Positions 47,449 through 57,552 are shown, counted from the first letter of the stretch. The stretch is 64,000 nucleotides of DNA from Ailanthus altissimus (GCA_946807835.1 OX327702.1:16554001-16618000), one strand, 5' to 3'. The notes: a model not told the origin generated them from the letters alone. Translations and numbers: made by a program.

Positions 47449-48118
47449 ATGGTAAGTGTAATCATGGAAGGATCATCAACTCGTAAATTCACAAAAATTT
47501 GTGTCTTTTGTGGATCCAGCCCTGGAAAAACTAGTGAGTTTATAGAAGCAGCAGAAACCCTTGGTAAGATGTTAGCTGAGCGCAATATTCATTTAGTATA
47601 TGGGGGAGGTAGTCTTGGATTAATGGGACGTGTGGCAACCGCTACACAAAATAATGGCAGTCGAGTTTTTGGTATCATACCAAAAGCTCTAGCTGTTGGA
47701 GACATTGTAGGAAAAATAATTGGGGATGAGTTACAGGTATCATCAATGTATGAACGAATTTCTTTCATGCTTCGTAATGCTGATGCCTTCATAGCTCTAC
47801 CTGGAGGTTTCGGAACATTAGAGGAAATTTTTCAAATTGTCTCATGGGCACAATTGCAAATCCATAAAAAAACCCATTGGTTTGTTAAACGTTGATGGTT
47901 TTTATAATGGGTTGTTATCTTTTCTTGACTATGCGGTGGAAAAACAATTCGTCTCATCTGCAGCACGACAGATTCTCATTTCTGCTTCAAATGTTGATCA
48001 GTTACTCGATGAACTACAAGCTTTTACACCTCTATCTGATCCAACAATGAGTCAGATAGATTGGTATACTGATAACAGTGAAAAGAAACGCAGGATAGAT
48101 TTGACGTTTCGTCTGTAG
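47449..48118 (+). pseudogene. LOG-type cytokinin riboside 5'-monophosphate phosphoribohydrolase, intronless, one frameshift (gypsy cargo)
   Basis: Encodes the complete LOG fold: KICVFCGSSPGK at the start, LVYGGGSLGLMGRVA, GIIPKALAVGDIVG, SSMYERISFMLRNADAFIAL, and the signature PGGFGTLEEIFQIVSWAQL. After the frame change come PIGLLNVDGFYNGLLSFLDY and a C-terminus ending IDLTFRL. The Arg in MYER and the Glu in PGG.GT..E, the family's catalytic residues, are present. LOG enzymes release active cytokinin bases from their nucleotides in plant cells. About 222 residues, normal for LOG. Plant LOG genes have several introns, and this copy has none, suggesting capture through RNA. A seven-A run (47866-47872) has one base too many and shifts the frame at residue 142, so the untouched product would be truncated. 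ATG choices are 47449 and 47464. Confidence 0.9.
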
Positions 48119-49513
48119 CCTATCTATTTCTATGTATTTTTAAGCTTTTTTGTGTGGCTTGTTTTATTTTGTTGCAGGTTTAATTTTCAATAAAGATGTT
48201 TCAGGTGATATCTTCTATCTTTTACTCTTTCTATATTTTGACATTGAGGACAATGTCTCAATCTAGTTGGGGGGAGAATAGTTGATATATAATGTTAGTG
48301 TTAATTATTTTATTTTGTTGTTGTTATCACTTTGTTATGTAAAAAAAAAAAATTATCATGAATGGCGTGAGTAAAATGTTCATTTATGTATTCTTGAGAC
48401 GCATTCTAGTTCTAGAATGGCAGAGTAAAGAGTACATTATAAACTTATGAAACACATTCTAATTGGTTTATTTTTAATGCATTTTATGTATAATTGTTTG
48501 TTGCTTAAGTTTTTGGTAACTCTTGCGTAAATAAGTTTGCTTTACTATCGATGTATGATTTCAAAATTGTTTAGTTTAAATCACTTTCTCTATTTAGGTT
48601 ACTAAAGAATAACTTCTGAAATTATTTCTTGAGAACAATACTAAGCCTTGTGGTAAGATGGATGATTCAATATATATAGCCAAGAGAATTTCCATGTTTA
48701 AGTATACATATTATTTTCTAAACTCACATATCTTTTGTGAGTGAGTGGAGAGATTTGAAATAACAGCTTACGAACTTTCATTGATCTTTTGAAATGGTTA
48801 ATTTTTATTTGGAATGACATTATTTGGGATAATGAATGATTTGGTTGCTTAGCTGAAGGATAAAAAAAAATGGAAAAGTATTATGGTGATAAATTGCTCT
48901 TATTTTGTAATGATTCCTTATATCTTTCAAAAAAGAAAAAAAATAATAAGTAAAAAAAAAATTTTAAAAAAAAAAAGAAAGAAAAGAAGTCAATTCAATT
49001 CAATAAAGTCTTCATTCAATTTTAGAAGACTAAAGTCATTAGGAAGCAATCTTATCACCGAATTCTATATTCGTAAGATTCGCATTAAATAATTAAAGTC
49101 TTGAAGCTGGCATTTGGCAATAATATTTTGACTCTAAAATTTGATTTTCCTATCTTTGGATCAATGTTAGTTTGTTTGTCTGTCCTTAAATGTAACTTTT
49201 TCTTGAGCGATTATCTGTTTTCCAACTCCATGAGTGAAATCCTAAGTCATTAAACAAGTTATTCACCTGTAAGGATATGGAGTTGAGGCTTTTACTTGGA
49301 ACATTTTTAAGGCTATATATATTGTGGTTTATGGTAAGAAGGCTTTGGCTTAATTCACACACACACAAAAATATTTTTGGAAGTTATGATTGAAATAACC
49401 TTTATAGCGATTGTGATTTTAAAACTGACGTTTTGTTTGAAATACTTAGGTAGTGTTCAAATTTTATTTATGCTCGAATTGCTAGGGACTAGCAATAAGC
49501 CAGTTGGGGGGTG
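48119..49513 (+). other. Gypsy 3' untranslated segment with internal hairpin and two polypurine tracts
   Basis: GACATTGAGGACAATGTC (48240-48257) is a perfect 7-bp hairpin with a four-base loop. It is followed by the purine tract GTTGGGGGGAGAAT (48266-48279). The final tract GTTGGGGGGTG (49503-49513) abuts the 3' LTR. The 1.2 kb between them is AT-rich without convincing frames. The short lysine-rich frame at 48883-49092 comes from an A-rich tract. Confidence 0.7.
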
Positions 49514-51143
49514 TGATGAACACTTGAAATTACACATTTAATAAGATTTTTACATGATTGTTTTGTATTACTAGTGTATTTAATTTTCTTAACTTAAGTA
49601 TGTTTACAATATTGTACTTAATTATCTTATAACTGTTTTGTGGTAGGTTTGGTAAAATGGGTATAACTTTCTACTTAAATATCCAATTGAGGTGATTCTT
49701 AATCCTATGCAGAGCTGACTCAATGGGCTAACATATTGTATTTCACAAAGCATTGGAAATTCGAGTGTTTAGAGGGTGAAAATTGGCCTAGAACAGAATT
49801 GATCTGCAGTACAGGCCCAGTTTGAACAGTTATCAGTATTTGGCCCATAACTATAGAAATACGTATCTAATACGTATGAGATCACTCAATTTGGAAAGAT
49901 AAGAGACTTATCTACAACCTTTATGTTTTGAGTGACAGCTAATTCGGATCACATCAATTCCAAATTGGATAATCAAGTGGGTGCCCAAGTGATAATGAAT
50001 GCAAATTATTTTGCCACCATTCTTGACTTTCATCAACCAAGTGGTTCCCTCCAAATTTGTCTTGATTTATCCATGTTTTTCTATAAATAGGTGGCTTGTT
50101 TATGCCTAAAGAATGTAATTAAAAAGTTATAATTTAGTTCAAAATACTTTTCCTTTGTATCTATTTCCTTGTACTATTATTTCTCTTATTTACTATTAAG
50201 TCATGTTATTTCTCTTGACTTTCATCAACCAAGTGGTTCCCTCCAAATTTGTCTCGATTTATCCATGTTTTTCTATAAATAGGTGGCTTGTTTATGCCTA
50301 AAGAATGTAATTAGAAAGTTATAATTTAGTTCAAAATACTTTTCCTTTGTATCTATTTCCTTGTACTATTATTTCTCTTGTTTACTATTAAGTCATGTTA
50401 TTTCTTCTTCCATTTCTTTTCTTTTCATTTAGTTTTATTATGTCCAAATAATTTTGTTTAAGCTAAGGTGAAAGGGTGAAGCTCTTAGCAAGGTAATAAG
50501 ATATGTTTAATATTTATTCATGAATTTAATGCTTCATTTTTAAGTTATATAAATTTATATATGATGTATTTATTTTGTTTGTAGAATTAATACCCTTTCT
50601 TCTAAAGTGGTGATTCTTGATTTATTATTGACAAACTTAATACTTGGCACAATAAATTCTTGAAACCATTTACAAGATTTGGTTTATATAACCTTTCTTG
50701 TAAAGTGGGAGTCTTGATTTATTGTAGACAAATATAAAGATTGGCATAATAAATACTTGAACCCATTTATAAGATTTGGTGTATAATAATTGAAAGAAAT
50801 AAATACTAATCAATATATAAATGATAATGAACTTTAATTGCTATATTTTCCGGTTGAAACCTCCTTTGTGTGAGGATTCTAATTGAGTTATAAAAAAATA
50901 AAAAGTTAAATATATTCTTACTTCTTATGCCAAGAGTGAATCCCTGTAACCTTAGCTTTTTATTTGAATTGGTTAATTGAAATAATATTTGCAAACATCT
51001 TATACTGCATTAATTATCTTTAAAGTGTTTATAATTTGTAATTTTAATTCTACTTCCCTGTGGATCGACCCCGTTCTCATCGGGTTATTTATTACTTCGA
51101 CAATCCTGCACTTGGGAATAACTTCTATATTCTGGACGTGTCA
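49514..51143 (+). repeat. 3' LTR of the gypsy element (1630 bp)
   Basis: Same ends as the 5' LTR (TGATGAACACTTG...CTGGACGTGTCA), but longer by a tandem duplication of 192 bases: 50022-50213 repeated at 50214-50405. The duplicated unit contains the TATA box (about 50091 and again about 50272), so this LTR has two core promoters. The second copy is closer to the 5' LTR sequence (CTCGATTTAT, AGAAAGTTAT) than the first. Confidence 0.95.
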
Positions 51144-51148
51144 TTTAC

Positions 51149-51703
51149 CAACACAAAACAAATGATCACGATTTATAATACAACCTAATAACTCTTATCA
51201 TTGTATCTCATAAACCCTCACATTATTAAAATAATATTTTAAACAATTTAAAACATAATTAGAGTTAGTGTCGTCAGTGCCACGGTGCTGGGCTCACCGT
51301 ATGGCAGCACCGGGGGGGATTAGCCCCTGGTGCTGCGGCGCCCAAATTCTGGCGCTGTGGCGCTAAAGGCCACACCTCCAGTGCTGCAACACCTTATGTA
51401 TGATGCTGCAGTGCCAGGGCTTGGAGGACCTTCAGCGCTGCAGTGCTCGATGCTTGGCGCTGTGGTGCGAATTTCAATATCTTTCCATGGGCACCTATTT
51501 CTTAGCGCCGCAGCGCCAGCTACCCAGCGCTAGGGTACTGGAACAAAATTTCCAGCGCCTCTGCGCTGAACACTTATGGTTACGATGCTTCGGTGCTCCC
51601 TCCTTCAGTATACCCATTTCAAAACTTGAAATACACCTTTTGAGCATCGGAACTTCACCAATAATAGTTTTATACTCAGAACACCCAATATCAACTCAAA
51701 ATA
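51149..51703 (-). other. Angela-like copia leader, 5' part, with GC-rich island
   Basis: Continuation of the copia leader after the gypsy insertion, matching 4230-4780 of the older copy. At 51270-51600 it holds a GC-rich island of degenerate GCGCCGCAGCGCC, AGCGCTGCAGTGC and TGGCGCTGTGGCGC words in an AT-rich setting. The plus-strand frames at 51330-51533 and 51400-51837 arise from this repeat and have no family resemblance. Confidence 0.75.
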
Positions 51704-51715
51704 GCTCTGATACCA
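51704..51715 (-). promoter_or_regulatory. Primer-binding site of the Angela-like copia
   Basis: The plus strand GCTCTGATACCA is the exact complement of TGGTATCAGAGC, three bases from the LTR end at 51719. Confidence 0.92.
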
Positions 51716-51718
51716 TTT

Positions 51719-52427
51719 TGTTAGTGATTTTAAACCTAGGGTGCATGCATGTGGGTTGGTGTCTATCATTCAAATATAGCATATGTATCTCATATATACA
51801 TGCGCAGCGGATGAGCGGAATACTAATTTCTCAATGATAAACACAAGTAAACATTACATGTTATCTCATAAATGTAAAATACTTCAAGATTGAGAAATAA
51901 TACCTTGTCAAGCCTTTGGCATATTGTCGAACTGGAGTACCCGCCTTGAAGCAACCCATTCACAATTTTAGTTCCTCAAGACGGTGGGCTTGAGAAAGCT
52001 AGAATAGTAGCTTTTTCAGCAAAGGATTCAACTCTTGAATCCTTGTTTCTACCTTGTAGTATGGGTGACCAAAAATAAAAGGAAAAATAGAATATGTGTT
52101 TTTGCTCTCAACACTTGAGAGAATTTCTAACACTTAGCCTTTCTAAAGTCCCTCTACCATTCACTTAACCCCTTGCACGAAGTTTTGATAATTAATTGAG
52201 AAACTAATTGCTCTTTAGCATTTTTAGTGATGTTAACTCTTAGTATTGATCTAAACTACTTTAGACCAAATCTGAACCCTTTCAAATCATATAATGTTTA
52301 TAGCATCACAAATATTAAATTATTTAATAATAGTAATTAGCGATTTAACAAATAATGAACTATATAAATATTACAAAACAAAATATTCATACAATAATGG
52401 GATGGCACGTGAGTACAAATTCTAACA
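51719..52427 (-). repeat. 5' LTR of the Angela-like copia, internally deleted (709 bp)
   Basis: Both ends match the 3' LTR (TGTTAGTGATTTTAAACCTA and ATTCTAACA). About 1.63 kb is missing at about 52213, where AATTGCTCTTTAGCATTTTT joins positions matching 27470 and 29100 of the 3' LTR. The join has a CTTT/CTTTAGCATTT type microhomology. The deletion removes the family core and the middle of the LTR, so promoter activity is doubtful. Confidence 0.88.
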
Positions 52428-52432
52428 AATTG

Positions 52433-54110
52433 TTCGTTCCTCCGAGGATATTTTATAACTCTTGGTGATGTTTTATCTCTTCGTTCTCGAGCCATCCTCT
52501 TTTCAGGAGATTTTATAGACTTGTGACTCTACATTTGTCCTCGAGTTTCTACTTCAACTAGTCTCTTCGCCGTCTTATCTTCTTAAATCCTTATATATTA
52601 AAGAGCTTGCTTGTAGGCTACTATATAGGTTGTGGTTGAATCTTTAGATAAGAAATATCAGAATCAACTTAGTTTTAATCATTTTTTCAAGGATTTTAGT
52701 GAAGTCGATAAATCAAATGCCCTAAGCTGAACTGCTTTTTAGTGCAATGATCCTATCAAAGTTCTCAAACTTTCAGTTTGACCTTACTTGAGTCGTCATA
52801 TCTATTAAAGATGTTTAGTATTCTCATAGGCTCTTCAAAAGTACAGGACAAACTTTTTGATCGACTTGTTGTAGAAGGAGATTCTCCTATATCTTAGACT
52901 TTTATACCAGATGAAGGTTTATCCATCTAGGTTCATATGGAATAATAGGTCAGTTACCTGATCGATGTAATGGTGTGGTCTAATGTATCTCTATAAATTT
53001 ATAAACTTGGCAGTTTGAAACCCATTAGTAATTCTATGTCTTTGAGTTTGTTGGTAAGAAGAGACCTTCGTTCCTACTCAGTTGCTCTTGGGGGAGAAAG
53101 TTCCTACCCTTCACTTTTTTCGAGAAGTTACATAATCATTCCTCTATACTTAAAAATTTTTCTTTCATGGATCTTTGGGTTTAGGTGTTGTGCTTTACTA
53201 TTCATTGCATTCTCTAATCATATTCAAATTTTTCTCACATCTTCCTCGATGATACTATTTTCTTTATGCCTGCTTAATATCTCATTAGAGTCCTCTTTGA
53301 TTCTACTACCTTCTCTATGCTTGTTCAGGATCGTTTGGCATCTTCTATGCTTGTATTTTTTTTTTTTTGAACCCATCAGGTATCCTTTGAGCATTGTTTT
53401 TTTACCAAAGTGTTCTTGTTTGCATCGTTACCTTAGGCTTATCTTAGAAGGTTTGAGTCACCAACTTCTGATAGAACAAGAGTGTGGTTGTGATTCCCTC
53501 GATGTAACCTTCTGCTTAATAGGTGACTCTCTACTTTAGAGAACTTCACTACTTCTCCTATTTGATTCTATTCTTGGGTGATTCGAGGAGAGTTTTTACT
53601 TCCTTCAATTATTGAAAGGGTGTTCTTAGGATCTAGAAGGTTATGTTGCGGTTCACTAATCTTTCAAGATTTTTTGGTCTTAGGTCTTTGCACTTTTCTA
53701 GTACTTTAACCATAAAGCTTTCTAACTCATCCTTGTCTTACCGTGATTTTTTTAGTTCTTCTTTCAATGCCTCTTACCAAGCTAGTGATTCTCCATCTTG
53801 GGATAGTATGCTATTATTTCATACTTCTATGAATCTTTCTTGATTTTGTGAATTAAGATTCCCATTAGCCAACGAATTTTGATTGTTATTTGGATTGGTT
53901 ATGGAGTGAATAATCACAATCTTTGAATGCATATTCCTCATGATTTTTGTCCTTTTAATAGCCCTTTATTTGTTTCTCTCAAACTATGCCAAATCAATGA
54001 TAAAAAAATTTGGTTGTCTTGAAGTTAACAAGCTAATTTTATTTCTTCTAGGAACAACAAATAGACTTTTGATATTAATATATAAATCTAGAATATAAAT
54101 TAACATTAAA
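52433..54110. other. Unclassified region, no supported gene
   Basis: T-rich on the plus strand, with CTT/TCTT-rich words. An open frame of 174 codons (53015-53539, plus) and a 66-codon frame (53643-53843) occur, but their Ser/Leu/Phe-rich hydrophobic translations look like antisense of a decayed polyprotein. I could not identify a family. It does not continue the gypsy gag found left of the copia insertion. Confidence 0.4.
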
Positions 54111-54111
54111 T

Positions 54112-54700
54112 GTAGCGTTAGCTCAGTTGGTTAAGGGGGGGTTAATATCCCTTTTTAAGTTGTAAGTTTGAATCTTAGTTATATTTTTAATTATTAATAT
54201 TTTCTAACTTGAATATATAAAATTAAAATATGTTTTATTAAAAAAATTAGGTTCAACCTAATTGGTTAAGTGAAGATAATACCTCCTTTTTGGTCATGGA
54301 CTCGAATTTTAGTTATACTTTTTTAATTATTAATATTTTATAATATGAATATAATAAAGTAAAATGTATTGTAATTCAAAAATGAGCTTCAGCTCCGTTG
54401 GTAAAATGAAAATAGCCTTCTCCTAATGGCACAAATTCTAGCTAGCATAATAGTATTTATGTTTTTCACTTATTAATATATTTATAACGTGAATTTAACA
54501 AAGTGGAATATGATTTAATTCAAAATTGAGCTTCATCTTAGTTGGTTTAAAGGAGATAATATCCCATCTTAGGTTATGGGTTCAAATCTTGGTTATGCAT
54601 TTTAGTTATTAATGAAGTGAAATGTATTCTAATTGAAAAAATGAGCTTAGTTTAATTGGTGGTTTCTCTAGGGCACATGTTTGAAATAGAGCATGGGCAA
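54112..54700 (+). repeat. Tandem array of tRNA-like (SINE-head-like) units
   Basis: Five diverged units with a period of about 115-145 bases. Each begins with an A-box-like word and, 35-50 bases later, usually has a B-box-like word. A boxes: TTAGCTCAGTTGGTTAAG at 54117, TCAACCTAATTGGTTAAG at 54253, TTCAGCTCCGTTGGTAAAAT at 54388, TTCATCTTAGTTGGTTTAAA at 54532, GCTTAGTTTAATTGGT at 54645. B boxes: AAGTTTGAATCTTAGTTA, GACTCGAATTTTAGTTA, GGGTTCAAATCTTGGTTA. Between units lies AT-rich TTATTAATATTTT sequence. The clover-leaf is not complete in any unit, so these are not functional tRNA genes. Confidence 0.7.
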
Positions 54701-55673
54701 CATTTGTATTTTTTTGTTTTACTTAAAATGACAAAATAAAAATTTGAATAAAAAAAAATCCGTCAAATTCAAATTTTATTTTATATTCAATTTTATTCCA
54801 CATGGGCAACATTTGTGCTTTTTTCTTTAAATTGAAAAAAAAAATAAAAAAATCGAATTGGAATAAAGCCAGTTCAATTTGGTTTCTATTTTATATTTGG
54901 TCTTATTAGGTTCTACATTAGAGGAGAATCGAAAAATCGCAGTTCAATTTAATTTTAGATAAAATTAGATCAAATCGAATTATATCTATCTATAATTTGT
55001 TTATTTTAACGATAAAAGGGATTTGTATTTTAATTTTTTTTTTAAACTTTTAAGGTTCAAATATTCTTTTTTTTGGTTAAAATAAATAAACATCATTACT
55101 TGATAAAGGTATTGATTAAAATTTTGAAATAATTGAAATTTGCATGTCACTTTTTAAAATATTAAGGGTCTATATGTATTTTTCTTTTAAAAAGAATTAG
55201 AAAAGAGGATATTGTGATTTAATTTTTAAAATTTATTAAACATGTATAACTTATTGTTAAAATTAGCAATATTATTAAAAATATAGTTTATCAAACATTT
55301 AATTAATTTGGTGATTATTTTTATAAAAGTGAGAACATTATCAAATTAAGCTAGTAAAAAATAAGCAAAACTGCACTTGTTTAAATAGTTTAATAAAAAA
55401 GAATTTGTAATTTTTTTTACTTAATAAAAGACTTTGTAATATATTTTTTATTAAAGTAAGTGGAATTCTCCTTTCTCAAATTGTTTTTTAAAAAAATGCA
55501 GAAACTTAAAAAACCCCGTTGGCCGAAGGGCGTGTGAGGGGCGTTGAAAATTAAAAATAAGCACAAAAAGAGAAAAGCATTGAAAATAGAAAATAAACCA
55601 AAAATAAAGAGGGATAGACCGATAAACATAGAGAAGGAACACACAGTAGCGCAGGTGGCGAGAGAGTAAGAGA
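54701..55673. other. AT-rich spacer and promoter region of the complex I gene
   Basis: AT-rich intergenic DNA. From about 55500 the sequence becomes GC-richer (GGCCGAAGGGCGTGTGAGGGGC, CACAGTAGCGCAGGTGGCGAG), marking the promoter and 5' UTR of the gene starting at 55674. No clear TATA box at a defined distance. Minus-strand frames at 55417-55820 are shadows. Confidence 0.45.
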
Positions 55674-57552
55674 ATGGAGAAATACTTCGGAAACGCATAC
55701 AGAGGAGACCCTGGTGTGCCGCACGCCGACCCGGACCGCTTCGTGAACATATGGATCGGATCCGCTGCTTTCTCTGTTCTCACTTGGTCTAATCCTTATC
55801 TTTGGCAGCTCTCCAATCAATTCAAGTACTCTTTCTTTTCTTTCTCTAATTTTGTTAATATTTAGAGGGTTTTATTGCTTATTTTATTTTACTGGTTTCG
55901 CTGTTTAGAATTGGAACGAGATTAGCGTCCATGATGTTTTACTATTTCAATTTGTTTTAGGATTTTTCTATCCTTTGGTTTTTATATTTCTTCGCTATGC
56001 TTTGTTTGGTTGTCGTGTAGGTCTCTTTGTACCGTGGTTGTTATTTTACTTGTAAATGCTTCTTTTATCCCAGGAAGTATTTGTATATTTCAGCCAAACA
56101 CTGTTAAACTTTGAAAGAGCTTTCAGTGTTTTCAAAAAATACCCCCAAAGCACCCTTAGATGTGCTTGACAAGTGCAGCTTAACTGAGGGCTTTGTTTAG
56201 AGTTATGTGATTAAGAAGAGGTGTAATTTGTGTTTAATTTGATATTCCCGTTAACTCAATGGGCTGTACTATAGCTTTGCTGTGAATAATGCCACTGTGT
56301 TTGTGCATGTGTGAAATTGCAATGAATACCTCTAATATTTTTGTACTTGAGGAAGAATCCCATGTTTGATGGAGGTTCTTAAGTTTTATATATCCGTCAT
56401 TTTTTAGAAACTATTTTAGTGCTCTCTTTCTCGTCTATACTCATTTCAATTCTAAAAGTTTATTATTAATATTCTTATTATTTCAATTGTGGTGTATCTA
56501 CTATATTTGTTGGTTTCCTTCAAAAATATCTGTAAGGATGTGTTTTGTGGCGAATCTTTCTGTTTAATAAAAGAGATTGGTAGAGAAGCAGCATTCTTTT
56601 GTACTGTCAATTCAATTTTAAAGAAGATGGATTGTTATCTGAGTAACTGACTTTAAGACTAGATGATGCATATGTGTAACTCGGCATGTGTTGGGATAAA
56701 CTTAAGGGAGAGAGTTTGAATGTATGGGATAGATAAGCATGGATCCTATACACAATTTTTTTTTTTTTAATTTTTTTTCTTTCTCTTAACTTGGCCTTCA
56801 GCACCCTGTGGCATCTATGAAGTGCTAAGCTATGGTTGATGGAAACATTTCTTTAGTCATAGTTGAAATGACATAGCATTTAACTAATATTTCAAACTGC
56901 TACAAATGTGGTTATTATAGTTTAGTGATGAATGGAGGCACTTATTGAACTAAAGTTATTGTGCAATATTTTCTGTCTACAAGCAGCTTAGTTGTAAGTT
57001 TTTGAAGATTTTGATGTGCATCTTGTGGGTCTGCTATATTGCTATTGCCCTGTCAGAGTATATGTTTTGCAGTTTTGCTTTCTTCTATCTCTTTAGGTTC
57101 TGTTTGTGCATCTTGTGGTGGTATTTTGCAGCTTTAATCTTGTCAGGTTCTATTTTCTTACATTCTTGCATGGACTTTGGCTTTTACTTCTACTTTTGTT
57201 GATGGTGCTGCTATAGGAACATCAATAATTTTTCCTTTTGTCTCACATTTTAAAATATTTAAATATGCAGTTGGCACGACAAGGCTATGTTGTTTGAACA
57301 GTACCACTGGAAGAAAGCAATGAAAAAGAAGCAGCCATACAAATTTAAGGTCTGTTGTTCAATTTCTCTAAGCAAAAATATTGTAAAATTTATTATTTGA
57401 AATACTTATGGCCTATTTTACTACGTAAATTGGAAGTTCTGCAATCTCATGATATTTTGTCTTTGTTTTCTTTTCTCTTCCAGTGGAATGAGTACATGGA
57501 CAGGGACCTCCGAGACTCGTATTATTTCAACTGGCCTGTCTACTTTCCTTAG
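55674..57552 (+). CDS. Mitochondrial complex I small subunit (plant, 99 residues), three exons
   Basis: Exons: 55674-55825, 57271-57349 and 57484-57552, with GT..AG introns of 1445 and 134 bases. The joined frame is 300 bases including TAG. The protein begins MEKYFGNAYRGDPGVPHADP, continues with a possible membrane segment (FVNIWIGSAAFSVLTW) and an aromatic, charged stretch (WHDKAMLFEQYHWKKAM), and ends SYYFNWPVYFP. This matches my recollection of the small conserved plant subunit of the NADH dehydrogenase membrane arm in the inner mitochondrial membrane (NDUFB-type). I cannot settle which NDUFB name applies. The split codon at the exon 1/2 border (AA|T, Asn) supports the junction. Intact. 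Confidence 0.85.
55826..57270 (+). other. Intron 1 of the complex I gene
   Basis: Begins GTACTCTTTC and ends AAATATGCAG. 1445 bases, T-rich, no inserted element recognised. Frames inside (56607-56804, 57002-57202) are not genes. Confidence 0.85.

Larger units (their letters stand above)
36738..51148 (+). mobile_element. Tat/Athila-type gypsy retrotransposon with LOG and Cys-rich cargo genes
   Basis: A full-length element, 36743-51143, with exact TSDs TTTAC (36738-36742 and 51144-51148). Order on the plus strand: 5' LTR, primer site, leader with hairpin repeats, gag, protease, RT, RNase H, integrase (split by a solo copia LTR at 44020-46190), two small Cys-rich/basic ORFs, an intronless LOG-type gene, an internal hairpin plus polypurine tract, a 1.2-kb untranslated segment, a polypurine tract and the 3' LTR. 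The LTRs are nearly identical apart from a 192-bp duplication, so insertion was recent. Gag-pol has several stops, so it would need proteins in trans. Confidence 0.92.
26975..52432 (-). mobile_element. Angela-like Ty1/copia retrotransposon carrying nested insertions
   Basis: The element spans 26980-52427 with exact TSDs AATTG (26975-26979 and 52428-52432). On the minus strand the order is 5' LTR (51719-52427), primer site (51704-51715), leader (51149-51703 continuing at 36001-36742), gag, protease, integrase, RT, RNase H, then 3' LTR (26980-29319). Insertions are a gypsy element (36743-51143) in the leader and a Tekay-like solo LTR (31881-34658) between GAG-pre-integrase and integrase. Without the insertions it is roughly 8 kb. 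Gag-pol is broken by stops, so it is non-autonomous now. Confidence 0.9.

Noticed and set aside
47866..47872. Programmed -1 frameshifting at the seven-A run in LOG
   Set aside because: Restoring the downstream frame needs removal of one A (a +1 type shift), not -1, and no stimulatory structure is evident.
53015..53539. A 174-codon open frame that might be a membrane protein
   Set aside because: The Ser/Leu/Phe-rich translation, lack of family motifs and T-rich strand suggest an antisense or chance frame in decayed repeat DNA.
54112..54190. A functional tRNA gene at the first TTAGCTCAGTTGGTTAAG unit
   Set aside because: The acceptor and anticodon stems do not pair and the B box is degenerate. 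It is one unit of a repeat array.
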